Positions 8,618 to 17,776 are shown, counted from the first letter of the stretch. The stretch is DNA of 64,000 nucleotides from Embleya scabrispora DSM 41855 (GCF_000372745.1 NZ_KB889686.1:143913-207912); one strand, 5' to 3'. A program made the numbers and translations. Notes: a model not told the origin generated them from the sequence alone.

Positions 8618-9085
8618 ATGGCCACTTCCCGGGAGCGTTGGACCGTGGCGAGGCTCGCGGCCATCGCGGGTCTGCCCAGCAAGGTGGGCTACGAGGCACG
8701 GGACCGAAACGTGCTGCACCCGACGGTGCTCTCGCCCAGCGACGTACTGCCCCTGCTCACCTTCGAGGCATTGCGAAGGATCAGCTGGCCGGGCGAGAAC
8801 TATGCGCGCAACACGCCACAACGTCTTCGCCTGTGGGAGCACCTGGCCATCGAGCACTCACGAGTGGGCGATCTCGCCGATGTCGACCCGATGACCGGCC
8901 TCTACGTGCATCCCTCGGGAGCCGACCTGGCCGTTCGACCGAGCGAACACGCCGCGCTCGCGCTGCGGTTCGTCGAAGAGAACACGCCTTACCAGTACCT
9001 CACGCTCGGCGCGTGGGCCCAGCAGGCTCTGCGGGCCCTCGCCGCCGAACAGGAGCAGGTCGGACGACGCCACGGTGCCGCCTGA
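8618..9085 (+). CDS. Hypothetical protein, possible MerR-like/HTH DNA-binding
   Basis: 155 residues from ATG 8618 with AAAGGA at 8607-8612. I do not recognise the family. The first 45 residues (RWTVARLAAIAGLPSKVGYE, then VLSPSDVLPLLTFEALRRI) look like a short helix-turn-helix followed by an alpha segment, somewhat like the DNA-binding domain of MerR-type proteins or excisionases. The C-terminal half is helical with no motif. It is in line with the Rep-like gene at 9224, only 138 bases upstream, with two strong inverted repeats between. A role as a copy-control or replication accessory protein is inferred from position only. Confidence 0.6.
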   Translation: MATSRERWTVARLAAIAGLPSKVGYEARDRNVLHPTVLSPSDVLPLLTFEALRRISWPGENYARNTPQRLRLWEHLAIEHSRVGDLADVDPMTGLYVHPSGADLAVRPSEHAALALRFVEENTPYQYLTLGAWAQQALRALAAEQEQVGRRHGAA

Positions 9086-9120
9086 CCGCCGCTCGGAGAG
9101 CACGGCCGCAAAAGCAGAGC

Positions 9121-9180
9121 GAGTGGCCTAGGAGTCCAGCCCTAGTCCACTCGCTCGCAGCTCAGCGCCCCTAGGGGCGC
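9121..9180. repeat. Paired inverted repeats with CTAG cores upstream of rep
   Basis: Two hairpins in 60 bases. GAGTGGCCTAGG (9121-9132) faces CCTAGTCCACTC (9141-9152) with 11 of 12 bases complementary and an 8-base loop. GCGCCCCTAGGGGCGC (9165-9180) is a perfect 16-bp palindrome. All three carry CTAG, a tetranucleotide rare in such GC-rich DNA. Lying directly before the Rep-like gene, they could be an origin, iteron-type Rep binding sites or an autoregulatory operator. Confidence 0.6.
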
Positions 9181-9223
9181 CGTCGGAGAAAGGAGGCCTG
9201 TCGGCCGCTTACACAACCGAACA

Positions 9224-11419
9224 GTGAGACCCAGCCGTTCCGGTACTTCCACGCGCCGAACGGTCGGGTCACCCCTACCTCTTTCTCTTCACCAGCTTCA
9301 GGAGCAGATCATACCTGCGATCCCCGAGGCAGGCCCAGTGCTGTCCTCAGCCAGGTCCTTGCCCTCTTCAAGTGTGCCCGAATCCTCTGGATTCACGATG
9401 CAGGCTCGGGTCCGTGCCGCCTTGCGCGCCGCGCGAGTTCGCGTCGGCGGCGCCCGAGGCGTCGATCCGACCATGCCGGACTCGGTCCGCCGGGCCTCGG
9501 TCAAGGTCCCGCTGCGGGTGGTGACCGGCGAGGCGTACAGCGACCTGGCCTTCGTCTTCGCCGCCAAGGTCGGCCACCTGGCGGCCGGCCCCAACCAGCC
9601 CGGTTGCATCGCCGACCTCACCACCATCGCCCGCTACCTGGGCCTGACCGTGCGCTCGGTGACCCAGCCCGACGGCAGGGTCGCCCTCAAGGCCCCGTCG
9701 TCGCTGTACGCCGCGCAGAAGCAGCTCACCGCGGGCGAGGAACTCACCGTCGTCCGCCGCACCAAGCCTTCCGGGACCGGGACTTCGGCGGTCCGCCGGC
9801 TGCGCACGCCGGAGAAGGGCGAGCCGTGGGTGATGGTGCCCGTCGCCCTCCTGGGCGCGGTCCCGCACCGGCATGCTCGGGCGTATGCGGTCATCTGCTA
9901 CGCCCGGGCCCGCGGCCACCACCTGACCTACGCCGAACTCGCCGACGTGCTGCGACACCAGTCCGGCCGCCGGATCGGCGAGCCGGTGAGCGTTCGCGCC
10001 GCCCGCGGCGTGGTCTCCGACCTGGAGCGCTGGGGCTGGGTGGAGGTGGGCCGCCGCGAGGGGTGGCAGGGCCGCAACATGCTGGTACCGCTCCGGCCCT
10101 TCGAAAACCCGAGCGACCACGAGCCGGCCGCTGCCGCGGGTGCGGACACCGAGGCGGCCGAGTCCGTCGACATTTTCGATGCGGAATTTCCCGGGGGTTT
10201 CGAAGATCCCGGTGGTCACGGGCTTGACGAGGGTCACCACGAGGCGGCCGCGCGGGACGCCGAGAGCGGGACCGAAGAGGAAGCCTCGGTCGGAACCGAG
10301 GTCGGGGCCGGTGAGACGCATCACGTGACACGTGAGGAGACAACCGGGCGCGCGGCCGACCGGACGACCGACGGAGCGTGTGTCGTCACGTGTGATCGTG
10401 CGTCCGCGCATGCCGGCGAGCGGGCCGACAACGAGGTCCCGGAGACGACTCGCGCAGTGGTCGCGGGGGAGTCGGGCGTGACCTCCGCGACACCTGCCGA
10501 GGCCGTCTCGAACACGGGTCTCGAAGGCTCGTCCGAGCCCGCCCGGAACGGCGTTTCGGCAGGTCGGAGCCTAGGTGCGGAGGGTCAATGGACGTCGGGT
10601 CCGCAGGGGGTTGGGACCTCCGTCACGTATAAGGAAGACACTCCGATTGACCTACAGGTGAACGCGGATTTCCAGGGGGGTTCCGCCCGGAGGGCGTCCT
10701 ACGTGGTAGACGGGCACGAGCACGCGAAGAGCCCGCAAACGGCTTCGACGGCGACACCTGCGCAGGGGACGCCTGCGGCGGAACCCCGTCGGATTCGCCC
10801 CGTGCCGACGCCCGACCATCGGACCACCATCTCCGCGACGGCGGCGAGGGCGTTCGTCGGGATCGCGCCGCTGGTGGCCAGGATGAGCACCGGGCAGCGG
10901 GTCGTGGCCGCTCGTCTGGTCGACCGGGCCGTGGCCGAAGTCGGCGACGCGGATCGGGTCTTCGCCCGGCTGGCGGACCGCTGGCGGACCCAGGACGAGG
11001 CCGTCAGGAGCCCTGTGGGCTGGCTGGGCGGCCGGGGACTGGCCCGGCGTGGGTGCGAGGACCCGAACTGCGAGGACGGCCGCCTGTGGCTGCCCACGGC
11101 CGCTCCCGGGGCCGGCGTGGCCGGGGACCCGTTCGCGTGCCGCAACTGCGCCCGGCAGGACCAGGATCGGCGGGCCGAGGCGGACGAGCGCTTCGGCGCC
11201 GAACGGCGGGCCGCGCACCGGGCCCGGCAGACGTCGTCGTCGGTCGCGGCGGTCGCGGAGGTCCGGCCGACGGTGGCTCCGGCGCCGATCGGGACCTGCG
11301 AAGACTGCGACCGAGCGGTCCGCGGCCTGCGCGAGGACGGGGTCTGCGCCGACTGCCGAGAGGACCGGGAGTCGGCCGCCGCGGCAGGAGCGTCTCGAAC
11401 CCTTCAGGCGGCGTTCTGA
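9224..11419 (+). CDS. Replication-initiator-like protein (HTH plus zinc ribbons)
   Basis: Up to 731 residues from GTG 9224; ATG 9398 (673 residues) is an alternative. An AAGGAGG at 9190-9196 is too far from either, so the start is uncertain. N-terminal part: a possible HTH around CIADLTTIARYLGLTVRSVT (about 126-145) and a winged-helix-like segment around LTYAELADVLRHQSGRRIGE (about 234-253) ending in DLERWGWVEVGRREGWQGRN. Residues about 300-560 are Glu/Ala/Thr/Gly-rich and probably disordered. The C-terminal 150 residues hold a helical block and Cys pairs C-x4-C/C-x2-C and CEDC...CADC, likely zinc ribbons. The layout resembles HTH proteins of actinomycete plasmids. Next to parA and hairpins, a replication initiator is the best guess, not proven. 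Confidence 0.65.
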   Translation: MRPSRSGTSTRRTVGSPLPLSLHQLQEQIIPAIPEAGPVLSSARSLPSSSVPESSGFTMQARVRAALRAARVRVGGARGVDPTMPDSVRRASVKVPLRVVTGEAYSDLAFVFAAKVGHLAAGPNQPGCIADLTTIARYLGLTVRSVTQPDGRVALKAPSSLYAAQKQLTAGEELTVVRRTKPSGTGTSAVRRLRTPEKGEPWVMVPVALLGAVPHRHARAYAVICYARARGHHLTYAELADVLRHQSGRRIGEPVSVRAARGVVSDLERWGWVEVGRREGWQGRNMLVPLRPFENPSDHEPAAAAGADTEAAESVDIFDAEFPGGFEDPGGHGLDEGHHEAAARDAESGTEEEASVGTEVGAGETHHVTREETTGRAADRTTDGACVVTCDRASAHAGERADNEVPETTRAVVAGESGVTSATPAEAVSNTGLEGSSEPARNGVSAGRSLGAEGQWTSGPQGVGTSVTYKEDTPIDLQVNADFQGGSARRASYVVDGHEHAKSPQTASTATPAQGTPAAEPRRIRPVPTPDHRTTISATAARAFVGIAPLVARMSTGQRVVAARLVDRAVAEVGDADRVFARLADRWRTQDEAVRSPVGWLGGRGLARRGCEDPNCEDGRLWLPTAAPGAGVAGDPFACRNCARQDQDRRAEADERFGAERRAAHRARQTSSSVAAVAEVRPTVAPAPIGTCEDCDRAVRGLREDGVCADCREDRESAAAAGASRTLQAAF

Positions 11420-11737
11420 GCGTCTCGGCGACGGCGGAGGGGTGGTTCGGTGGCTGCCGGATCGATGCGCCGTCAGGGGACCGCTCAGCGGCGCGGCGCT
11501 CGGAGTCGGGTGGGTCTGTGGTTCGGAGACCGGTGATGTGCTGTCCGGCTCGGCGGCCGAAACGTGACCTGCCGCCGTGTTGCCGTCGCCGGCGTACGCC
11601 GGATCCGGCGGCCCCGGTCGGCGTTCTCGGCGGCCGGCCGCGGGAGTTGCCCTACAGGAGAGGTGCCGGCAGCCGACATGAGGGTGCCGTCGGCGGGCAC
11701 GGGGGACTGGGTGTCCTCCGCGCCCGCCGACGGCGGG
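11420..11737. other. Convergent gap between rep and the partition operon
   Basis: 318 bases between two convergent stops. CCGGCGTACGCCGG at 11589-11602 is a perfect 14-bp palindrome and may contribute to bidirectional termination. No gene is supported here. Confidence 0.4.
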
Positions 11738-13048
11738 TCACTGCTGGGGCGAGAAGATCTCGGGGCGGCCGAGGGCGCCCTCGGCGTCGAGGCGTTCGAG
11801 GAACAGTTCGACGGCGGCCGAGAACAGGTATACGACCAGACCGCGCTTCTCGGTCGCGGTGAGTTCGGTGTCCAGGTCGCGCGCGAGGTCGTACACGGCC
11901 GGGCTCACCCGATAGCTGGAGGACTGACTCGGGTCGGTGATACCGCCCCTGGCACGCAGGAACGAGCGGATCATTTCGATCTGCTCGTCGTTGTCCTCGG
12001 GGAGTTCGAGCAATGCGGCGTTGAGGTAGTGGCCGAGCGCCAGCCGCCGGTTCTGCGACGAACGCTTGTCGGCGGTGAGCCGCTTGCCCAGGCGCGCCTT
12101 GACGTCGGGCAGGAGCCGGAATCCCCAGGTCTCCCAGCCCTTGGAGTTTATCCGGGCGTCGAGAAAGCTCTCCAGCAGCGAGGCGTGCGCCGACCGCTCC
12201 TCGGCGGAGCCGGTGCCGACCGGGGTCGGTGCGGCCGGTGCCGGCGCGGCGGCACCGCGCCGCGGTGCGCGGGACGCCGGGGCCTTCGCGGGTGCGGACG
12301 CCTTGGCGGGCGGAGCCGGAGGGGCTCGAACCGGCTCGGGGGCGCGGGGAGTTGGTTCGGCGACCGGAGCCTGGATCGGCTCCGGCTCCGGGGTTCGGGC
12401 CTTTGCGGGTTCGGGCTCGGGTTCGGGCTCGGGGTCCGGCGTGGGTCGGGGCGTCGATGCGGCGGTGACGGCGGGTGCCGTCGGGGCCGCATCGGGTGTC
12501 GGCTCCGGGCGAGCCGCCTCGGGGAGAGGCTCCGGGGTGGGCGGCGTGGTGACTGCCGGCTCCCGGGTCGGCTCGACGTGGGTCGTCGGCTCGGGCTGCG
12601 GTACCCGGGCCTGAGTCGCCGGCTCCGGGGTCGCCTGAGCGGTCGCTTCCGGCACGAGCGCCGCGGTGGGTTGCGGGGACGGAGCCGGAACCGGTTCCCG
12701 GGCAGGCTGGGAGACGGCTTCGGGGGCCTGCGCTGCCTCCACGCGCGGGGCCGCCGGGAGGGCGGCCTCCTCGACCACGGGTGCGGCCGCCGCGTGGACC
12801 GGCTCGGGCTCCGGGGCCGGAGCCGGTACGGTCGGCGCCGCGTTCTTGAACGGCGGTCCCGAGGTCGTACCGCCGGATCCGCTGCCGCCGCCCATCTGTG
12901 CCAGAAGCGCCGCCGTCGAGTCGGTGCCCGAGTTGAGGAAGCTGCCGTTCATGGCGTCCTGGAGCGCGGCAGCCAGGACCGACGACTGGACGGCAGGGGC
13001 CTTTCGCGCTTTGGCCCTGGACTTGGGCACGGGCTTCTCGTCTGTCAT
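11738..13048 (-). CDS. ParB-position partner of ParA with long Pro/Glu-rich linker
   Basis: 436 residues from ATG 13048, which overlaps the parA stop as ATGA. N-terminus MTDEKPVPKSRAKARK is basic, followed by a conserved-looking block (VLAAALQDAMNGSFLN). Residues about 70-275 are a low-complexity Pro/Glu/Ala/Thr linker with repeated PEP and PTP words. The C-terminal 160 residues are a compact helical domain (WETWGFRLLPDVKARLG, SSQNRRLALGHYLNAALLEL, TATEKRGLVVYLFSAAVELF). I see no classical ParB CTPase box (GERR) or ParB HTH. Position says centromere-binding partner of ParA; the protein family is unrecognised. Such adaptors usually bind DNA through one end and ParA through the other. Confidence 0.65.
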   Translation of the reverse strand: MTDEKPVPKSRAKARKAPAVQSSVLAAALQDAMNGSFLNSGTDSTAALLAQMGGGSGSGGTTSGPPFKNAAPTVPAPAPEPEPVHAAAAPVVEEAALPAAPRVEAAQAPEAVSQPAREPVPAPSPQPTAALVPEATAQATPEPATQARVPQPEPTTHVEPTREPAVTTPPTPEPLPEAARPEPTPDAAPTAPAVTAASTPRPTPDPEPEPEPEPAKARTPEPEPIQAPVAEPTPRAPEPVRAPPAPPAKASAPAKAPASRAPRRGAAAPAPAAPTPVGTGSAEERSAHASLLESFLDARINSKGWETWGFRLLPDVKARLGKRLTADKRSSQNRRLALGHYLNAALLELPEDNDEQIEMIRSFLRARGGITDPSQSSSYRVSPAVYDLARDLDTELTATEKRGLVVYLFSAAVELFLERLDAEGALGRPEIFSPQQ

Positions 13049-13875
13049 CAGGCTGCCTGCTTCACACGGTCGAACAGTTCGATGGCCAGCTCGGTGTAGG
13101 CAACGCTCGCGGCGATGTTCGGTTGCTCTATGCAGACGGGGCGCCCGATTTCGTACGCCTGCGAGATCCGGCTGTCCCGGCGGATCTGCGTCTGGAAGGG
13201 GTCGAGGCCGTAATCGGCGAGACGCTGCTCGACCTGGTCGTCCTCGCTGGTGCGGCGGGACGGGGCATTGGCCTTGTTGATGACCGTGCCGATGAAGCGC
13301 GGCTCGCACTCGCCCAGGGTGCGCTCGGAGGTGGCGGCGGTCAGGCCCTTGATCACCGCGGCGCCCTGGACGGTCGCGTACAGCGGTTCGCACACCGCGA
13401 CCACGAAGTCGGCGGCGGCGAGGGCCACCGCGGACAGCGCGCTGACGCTGGGCGGGGTGTCGATCAGGATGATCGTCGGGGTCCGCCGGATGGGTTCGAG
13501 GATGCGCCGCAGGATCCCGGTGGTGGAGAAGTCCATCCCGGCGATCTTGCGCTCGGCGTCGACCATCGTGCTCTGCACCGAGCCGAAGAGGCTGAGGCTG
13601 CCGGTGGTCTCGAAGGACTTGAGCAACTCGCTGCGGTCGAAGATCATCTCCGGCACGTCGGGCGTCATGCCGTTCAGCTGCGCGTAGAGGGCGAAGCCGA
13701 CCGAGCGCTGGGGCTGCGGGACCACACCGAGTGCGACGCCGGCCTGCGCCTGGGGCTCCAGGTCGACCACGAGGGCGTGAAAGCCGTTGATCGCCAGAGC
13801 GCTCGCGAGGTTCACGGTCGTCGTCGTCTTCCCGGGACCCCCTTTCTGGCTGGCCACCGCCACTACTGCACCCAT
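13048..13875 (-). CDS. parA: ParA family partition ATPase
   Basis: 275 residues from ATG 13875, chosen because GAGAGGA lies 7-13 bases upstream and the protein then starts M-G-A-V-V-A-V-A-S like other ParAs. The deviant Walker A is QKGGPGKTTTT (about residues 10-20) with the signature Lys, and the A' strand is VVDLEPQ, where most ParAs have DxDPQ. Walker B is ILIDTPPS (about 125-132). ParA drives segregation of replicons by dynamic ATP-dependent DNA binding. It is coupled by ATGA to the partner gene. Upstream lies a non-coding region with CTGTCAGG-type repeats that may be operator or centromere. The call is secure; the replicon it segregates is unknown. Confidence 0.92.
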   Translation of the reverse strand: MGAVVAVASQKGGPGKTTTTVNLASALAINGFHALVVDLEPQAQAGVALGVVPQPQRSVGFALYAQLNGMTPDVPEMIFDRSELLKSFETTGSLSLFGSVQSTMVDAERKIAGMDFSTTGILRRILEPIRRTPTIILIDTPPSVSALSAVALAAADFVVAVCEPLYATVQGAAVIKGLTAATSERTLGECEPRFIGTVINKANAPSRRTSEDDQVEQRLADYGLDPFQTQIRRDSRISQAYEIGRPVCIEQPNIAASVAYTELAIELFDRVKQAA

Positions 13876-13935
13876 CGTGCGTCCTCTCGAAGTAGAGCGA
13901 CCGACCGCCTGCGGGAGCCGGGTTTCCACCGGTGG

Positions 13936-13966
13936 CCTGTCAGAGCCGTCCGCTGCACCTGACAGG
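13936..13966. promoter_or_regulatory. Inverted repeat upstream of parA (operator/centromere candidate)
   Basis: CCTGTCAG at 13936-13943 and CTGACAGG at 13959-13966 are perfect inverted arms 15 bases apart, 61-91 bases upstream of the parA start. A further CTGTCAGG occurs at 14090-14097 and CTGACAGG at 8555-8562. Repeats beside a parA operon are commonly the partition site or the autorepressor operator. Confidence 0.5.
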
Positions 13967-14149
13967 GAAGACGACGCACCTCCGGGGTAGCTGCTCGATA
14001 CTTCCGTCGGAAGCCCGAAAGCGCAACGAACCAGGATCTAGCGGGCAGAACCTTCAAGACGTCCTTGAGGGGTCCGGCCTAAGTTTTGTCTGTCAGGTTA
14101 GCAGTGGATTCTCAAAATTCACTGTGACACTCGAAAAACCCACCCGTAT

Positions 14150-17100
14150 GTCCCGGTTAACCCGTTTGGTCGGCCGAATCAGCGCCCCCAACAGACTCTT
14201 TTGGCGCATGAATTGCCGCCGGAACTCTCGATTTATAGGGCACCGGTTCGACATATCGAGACACGGACGCCAATGGCCGCTCCCGGCCGAGCCTCCGAGG
14301 ACACCCCGGATGGGCCGGCAACATCACCCCTCCGCACCACCGCCGGGCAACCACGACTTCTCGACGGGCACGCGAGCGGCACGCACGGGCCGCCGCGGCT
14401 TCGAGTAGCTTCATCCGGTCCTCGACGGAGGCAGGCCGGGCGCGTTCGCGGACACTGGGAGTGGAACGGGCCGGGCCGGCGGAACCGGTCCCGCGATCGC
14501 GGATCGTTTCCGTCCCGCCCCCGGCCGCTGGGGAAGGCGCCGCTGTGCCATGCGCCCGCCGGGTGATCGACGGATCGCTCCGTTGTCCGTGAGGGCCACC
14601 CAGTGGTCGCTCCCCTGTCCGGCTGCGCGCTCCGCCCGTCCAGGCCGCCACAGCGCCGCAGCGAGACCGTCCCGGCCGGGGTTCCGTGCGTCGTGAGCTT
14701 GTGCGTGTCGGCCGCACGCCGATGCGCAGGCCGACCCGCCCGTGGGTCGTCGGGGCCGCCGGTCGCTCGCGAGTGCCGTGGTTCGAGCGCGCTGTCGTGC
14801 CGGCCGAACGTCGCGCCGGTCATCCCGCGAGCCGTGGTTCGGTTGCTCGCAAGAAGGTGGGACCGGGCCGTACGTAGGTCCGACCGCAGATTCGGCCGCC
14901 CGGTGCGCGGCCCGTGGGTCGACCGATCAACCCGCAGAAACACCCGGTCGGCCGGCCACCCGTTGTTCGACCCGACCGCCCACCGTTCCGGCCGCACGCC
15001 CGCCGATACCCAGGCAGAGCGCTCCGTCCGCAGAGCGTTTCCGCCATCCGGCCGCTGCTCCGCCGATCCGTCCGTCCGAACGCCCATCTGTGCGCCCGAA
15101 CGCCCGAAGGCACATCCGGCCGGAGACCCATCGATCCGTTGTTGGTTCCGCCCGCCCGCATATCCGTATGGCCATCCAGTGATCCGCCGACCCACTGACC
15201 CAGCCGCCCGGACGGCCGTACATCGCAAGACCCAGACGAACACCCGGTCACCCATCCGCACGCCCATTCGCCCAAACACACGCTCATCCATCCAGGCACA
15301 CGGCTGTCCACCCGCCGATCCATCGTTCGCTCCGCCCATACATACAGCCGTGCACCCGCCCACCCGAAGGCATGCCCGCCCACCCCGAGACCGAGCGATC
15401 CATCCGTACGCACAGCCGTGCGCCCATCCACCGCTCGATCCGCAGAGTCATAGATCCATCCGGCCACCCACCGACCCATCCGAGCACTGATCCAGCCGTC
15501 CAGCCACTGTGACGCCCACCCGTACGGCCGCACATCGTGACGCCCGAAGCAATACCCGCATCAACATCGCTCGTTCGATCAACCCGTCCGCACGCCCAGT
15601 GATTCGCCCACCCGCACGTCTGCCCGACGATCGCTCCGTCCGTCCGCACGCCCGCAGTTCCGCATGTACATCCACACGCCGCAACATCCGCCCGCACACC
15701 CGCCCGCACAGACGCCGTTTTAGTGTTGCAACGTGCCATGCACTCTCTGTGCCAGCTTGCCGAACTGTTCGCGCATCATATGGCCATGCATCTCGACGTG
15801 CAGATCAACGCCTACCTTGCGCAACATGTTCGAGCACAGTTCTATGGACATCAGCCGCTCCAACATGCGTTTTATCTTGCGTTGCATGAGTTGTGAACTT
15901 GTGAAACAAGCAGGTCAGAGCCCATGTTTTTGCCGGGCTGCCTTCGTCGATCGATGGAGCTGGACTGCTGTTCCGCCTCCCGCACCATAGCGTCGGACCT
16001 CAGAGATCTCCGCCGGCTGCTTGCCCGGCCGTGACTCTCCTGCGGCTTGCGAATCCAGTCCAAGAGCACAGCCGGATCGTCCTCGCGTGAATCACCTGCG
16101 GCTCTGCGTATCGATTGCCATCATCGCTGATGCATCGGGCAGTTCCGAGCACTCTGAACTCAAGCATCGATCCTTCCACGTCACCCTGTCATTCGAGCGG
16201 CTCCCCTATGACAGTCCGCGTTCGATGCGAAAGTGGTCCGGTCGCGAACAATGGCCCCGTGCGGGAGCGCTCGTCACGTCACAAGGGCGCCGCAGGCGCC
16301 GTCGCAAGCCCTGTGCGCTCTCGGCCCGGCACAGGGCCAGACATCCCTGATGTCAGCACGAGGAGTCGTCTCGTGGATGACGATCGGCCTCGAAGTCGAC
16401 CGCAAGGCGGTCATCTGAGAGGTGCCCGGTTCGGCGGCGATGAAGCCGATCCGCGTCTGTAGCCATGCCTGCCGCCCACACGGTGCGGATCTCCTCCGCG
16501 TGCGCTTCGGTCTCTTCACTCGGGCACATCGAAGGACTGCCGTCCTTCCTTACGCTGCCCCCCGATCCTTCGGCTCGCCGGCCAACCTCGGTTGCCGCCG
16601 CGCACACTCCGGCCCACTCCCCCGCTGCCGTCCGGTAGGGCTTTCGACCGAACGCCGCCACCCCGCTGCCGACCGACGGAGCGGAGTCCTGCGAAGCTCA
16701 GGCATCCATGAGGGCCGGCCGCGAGAGAGGGAGTGCCCGACATCGACACCTCTCCCTGGGCGTAAGTGGGCAGGAGGAGTCCTCGACATGGACGGAAGCC
16801 CAGGCTTGCGGAAGTCCGTCGTCGCGCGACTACCGTTCACTCGGCATGACCCGAGATCCTCGGCCTGCCCGTTCTCGAACAAGGAACTCCTTCCAGGCCC
16901 GCCTGCGGGACTCGCTTCCGGTGCCCGGGCCGAGCTCGGCATCGAATCGAAGGGCTCTCGCAGACGGATCAGCCGCGAGACTTCACTCGGTCAACGCGCC
17001 TGGTCAACGCGCCCGGCCGACCGGCCGCACTGTCCTCGAAGCGGCCCTCGGTTTCGTTGCCGGGCGTGCCCGGCGTGACGATTCGGCAAGATCGATCCGG

Positions 17101-17384
17101 GAATTGCCCATCGGCCATCGAGAGACCCCATCTGACCTGCGCATATACCGGAATTCCCAGGTAAGCCGGTATCAGCCCCCGGCCGGTGTGATCCCATACG
17201 TCTTCCACTTTTCGCCCCGCAGAACGGCGTACACGGCGTCGTCGCAGGTCAGAGCACCCCCGTAGAGGTGCTATCGGCATGCGAGGCGGACTGTTGTGGT
17301 CGGGTAGCCGCTTGAGTTGGCCTCAGAGCGTCGTTCTTCGCCCGTCTGCGACTGCACGAAGGCCACGCTTGATTGCTTTGAGGC
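14150..17384. other. Large gene-free, partly low-complexity region
   Basis: More than 3 kb with no supportable protein gene except one speculative short frame. From about 14.2 to 15.75 kb the plus strand is built of degenerate words such as CGCCCATCCG, CGCACGCCC and CCGATCCATCC in loose succession. Long frames open on both strands here because stop codons are rare, not because of coding; their products are Arg/Gly/Trp/Pro-rich gibberish. From about 15.7 to 17.3 kb composition shifts to visibly lower GC with broken frames, as in decayed foreign DNA. No tRNA, CRISPR or complete insertion sequence was seen. Confidence 0.55.
15720..15887 (-). CDS. Speculative 55-residue peptide with MHGH motif
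   Basis: An ATG frame encoding a basic, helix-forming peptide (starts MQRKIKRMLERLMS, later KVGVDLHVEMHGHMMREQF, ends HGTLQH). Its base composition is clearly less GC-rich than neighbouring genes, and no ribosome-binding site is visible. Interest comes from a related frame on the same strand near 8050-8190 with the same spacing from V-G-(V/I) to M-H-G-H and a following Q-F. It could be a mobile or phage-derived peptide, or a fossil. Low confidence that it is expressed. Confidence 0.25.
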   Translation of the reverse strand: MQRKIKRMLERLMSIELCSNMLRKVGVDLHVEMHGHMMREQFGKLAQRVHGTLQH

Positions 17385-17510
17385 CACTCGTCCCATCACA
17401 GCCCAGAACAGCGCCTGGGCGAGCGCGGTCAGCAACCGCGCCACGAGAAGCAGCCAGTAGGACGTCGCCAGGGCCGCGACCGGACTGGACACAACGAGCG
17501 CGGCACCTGG
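17385..17510 (-). pseudogene. MFS transporter fragment (TM3-TM4 region), inverted
   Basis: On the minus strand this stretch encodes two adjacent membrane helices with the words SYWLLLVARLLTALAQALFW, a strong match in style to the TM3-loop-TM4 part of DHA1 (Bcr/AraJ-like) efflux pumps. The frame carries no other transporter sequence and is disrupted on both sides. It faces away from the C-terminal fragment at 17579, so the two pieces of one gene are now in opposite orientation. Confidence 0.7.
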
Positions 17511-17578
17511 CTGGGGCTTCGCAGCGGCTGGGAGGTACCCATCGCCATGCCGGCGGCTGTGGGGCTCGCCAGATGCTG

Positions 17579-17776
17579 CGTTGTGCACCGGGCCGCACGG
17601 GTATCGCACTCGCGGCGAACTCCGGTGCCTACAACGCCGGAATCGCGGCGGGCGCGGCGCTCGGGGGACTTATCCTGCCGCTCGCCGACGTTCGGGCCGC
17701 CTTTCTCGCCGGTGGGCTGCTGACCGTCGGGGCCTGCGCGGTGCTACTCGCCGGGCGGCCATCCGCCCGGCAGTGA
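17579..17776 (+). pseudogene. MFS transporter C-terminal fragment
   Basis: The plus strand encodes a typical DHA1 pump C-terminus: GIALAANSGAYNAGIAAGAA, then GGLILPLADVRAAFLAGG and a last hydrophobic helix TVGACAVLLAG, ending in an intact stop at 17776. Upstream, the frame is nonsense. With the inverted TM3-TM4 piece to its left it is the remnant of a transporter gene that suffered an inversion and deletion. The adjacent gene is rox; a lost rifamycin-linked pump is possible but untestable here. Confidence 0.75.

Noticed and set aside
14233..15533. Long frames on both strands in the 14-15.5 kb region as genes
   Set aside because: Open because stop codons are rare in the repeated words. Products are Trp/Gly/Arg or Pro/Arg-rich and overlap each other in several frames.
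15891..15910. Possible chromosomal parS site (GTTTCACGTGAAAC)
   Set aside because: Only a half-like GTGAAAC is present at 15901-15907, so it does not match the 14-bp consensus. No full parS was seen in the window.
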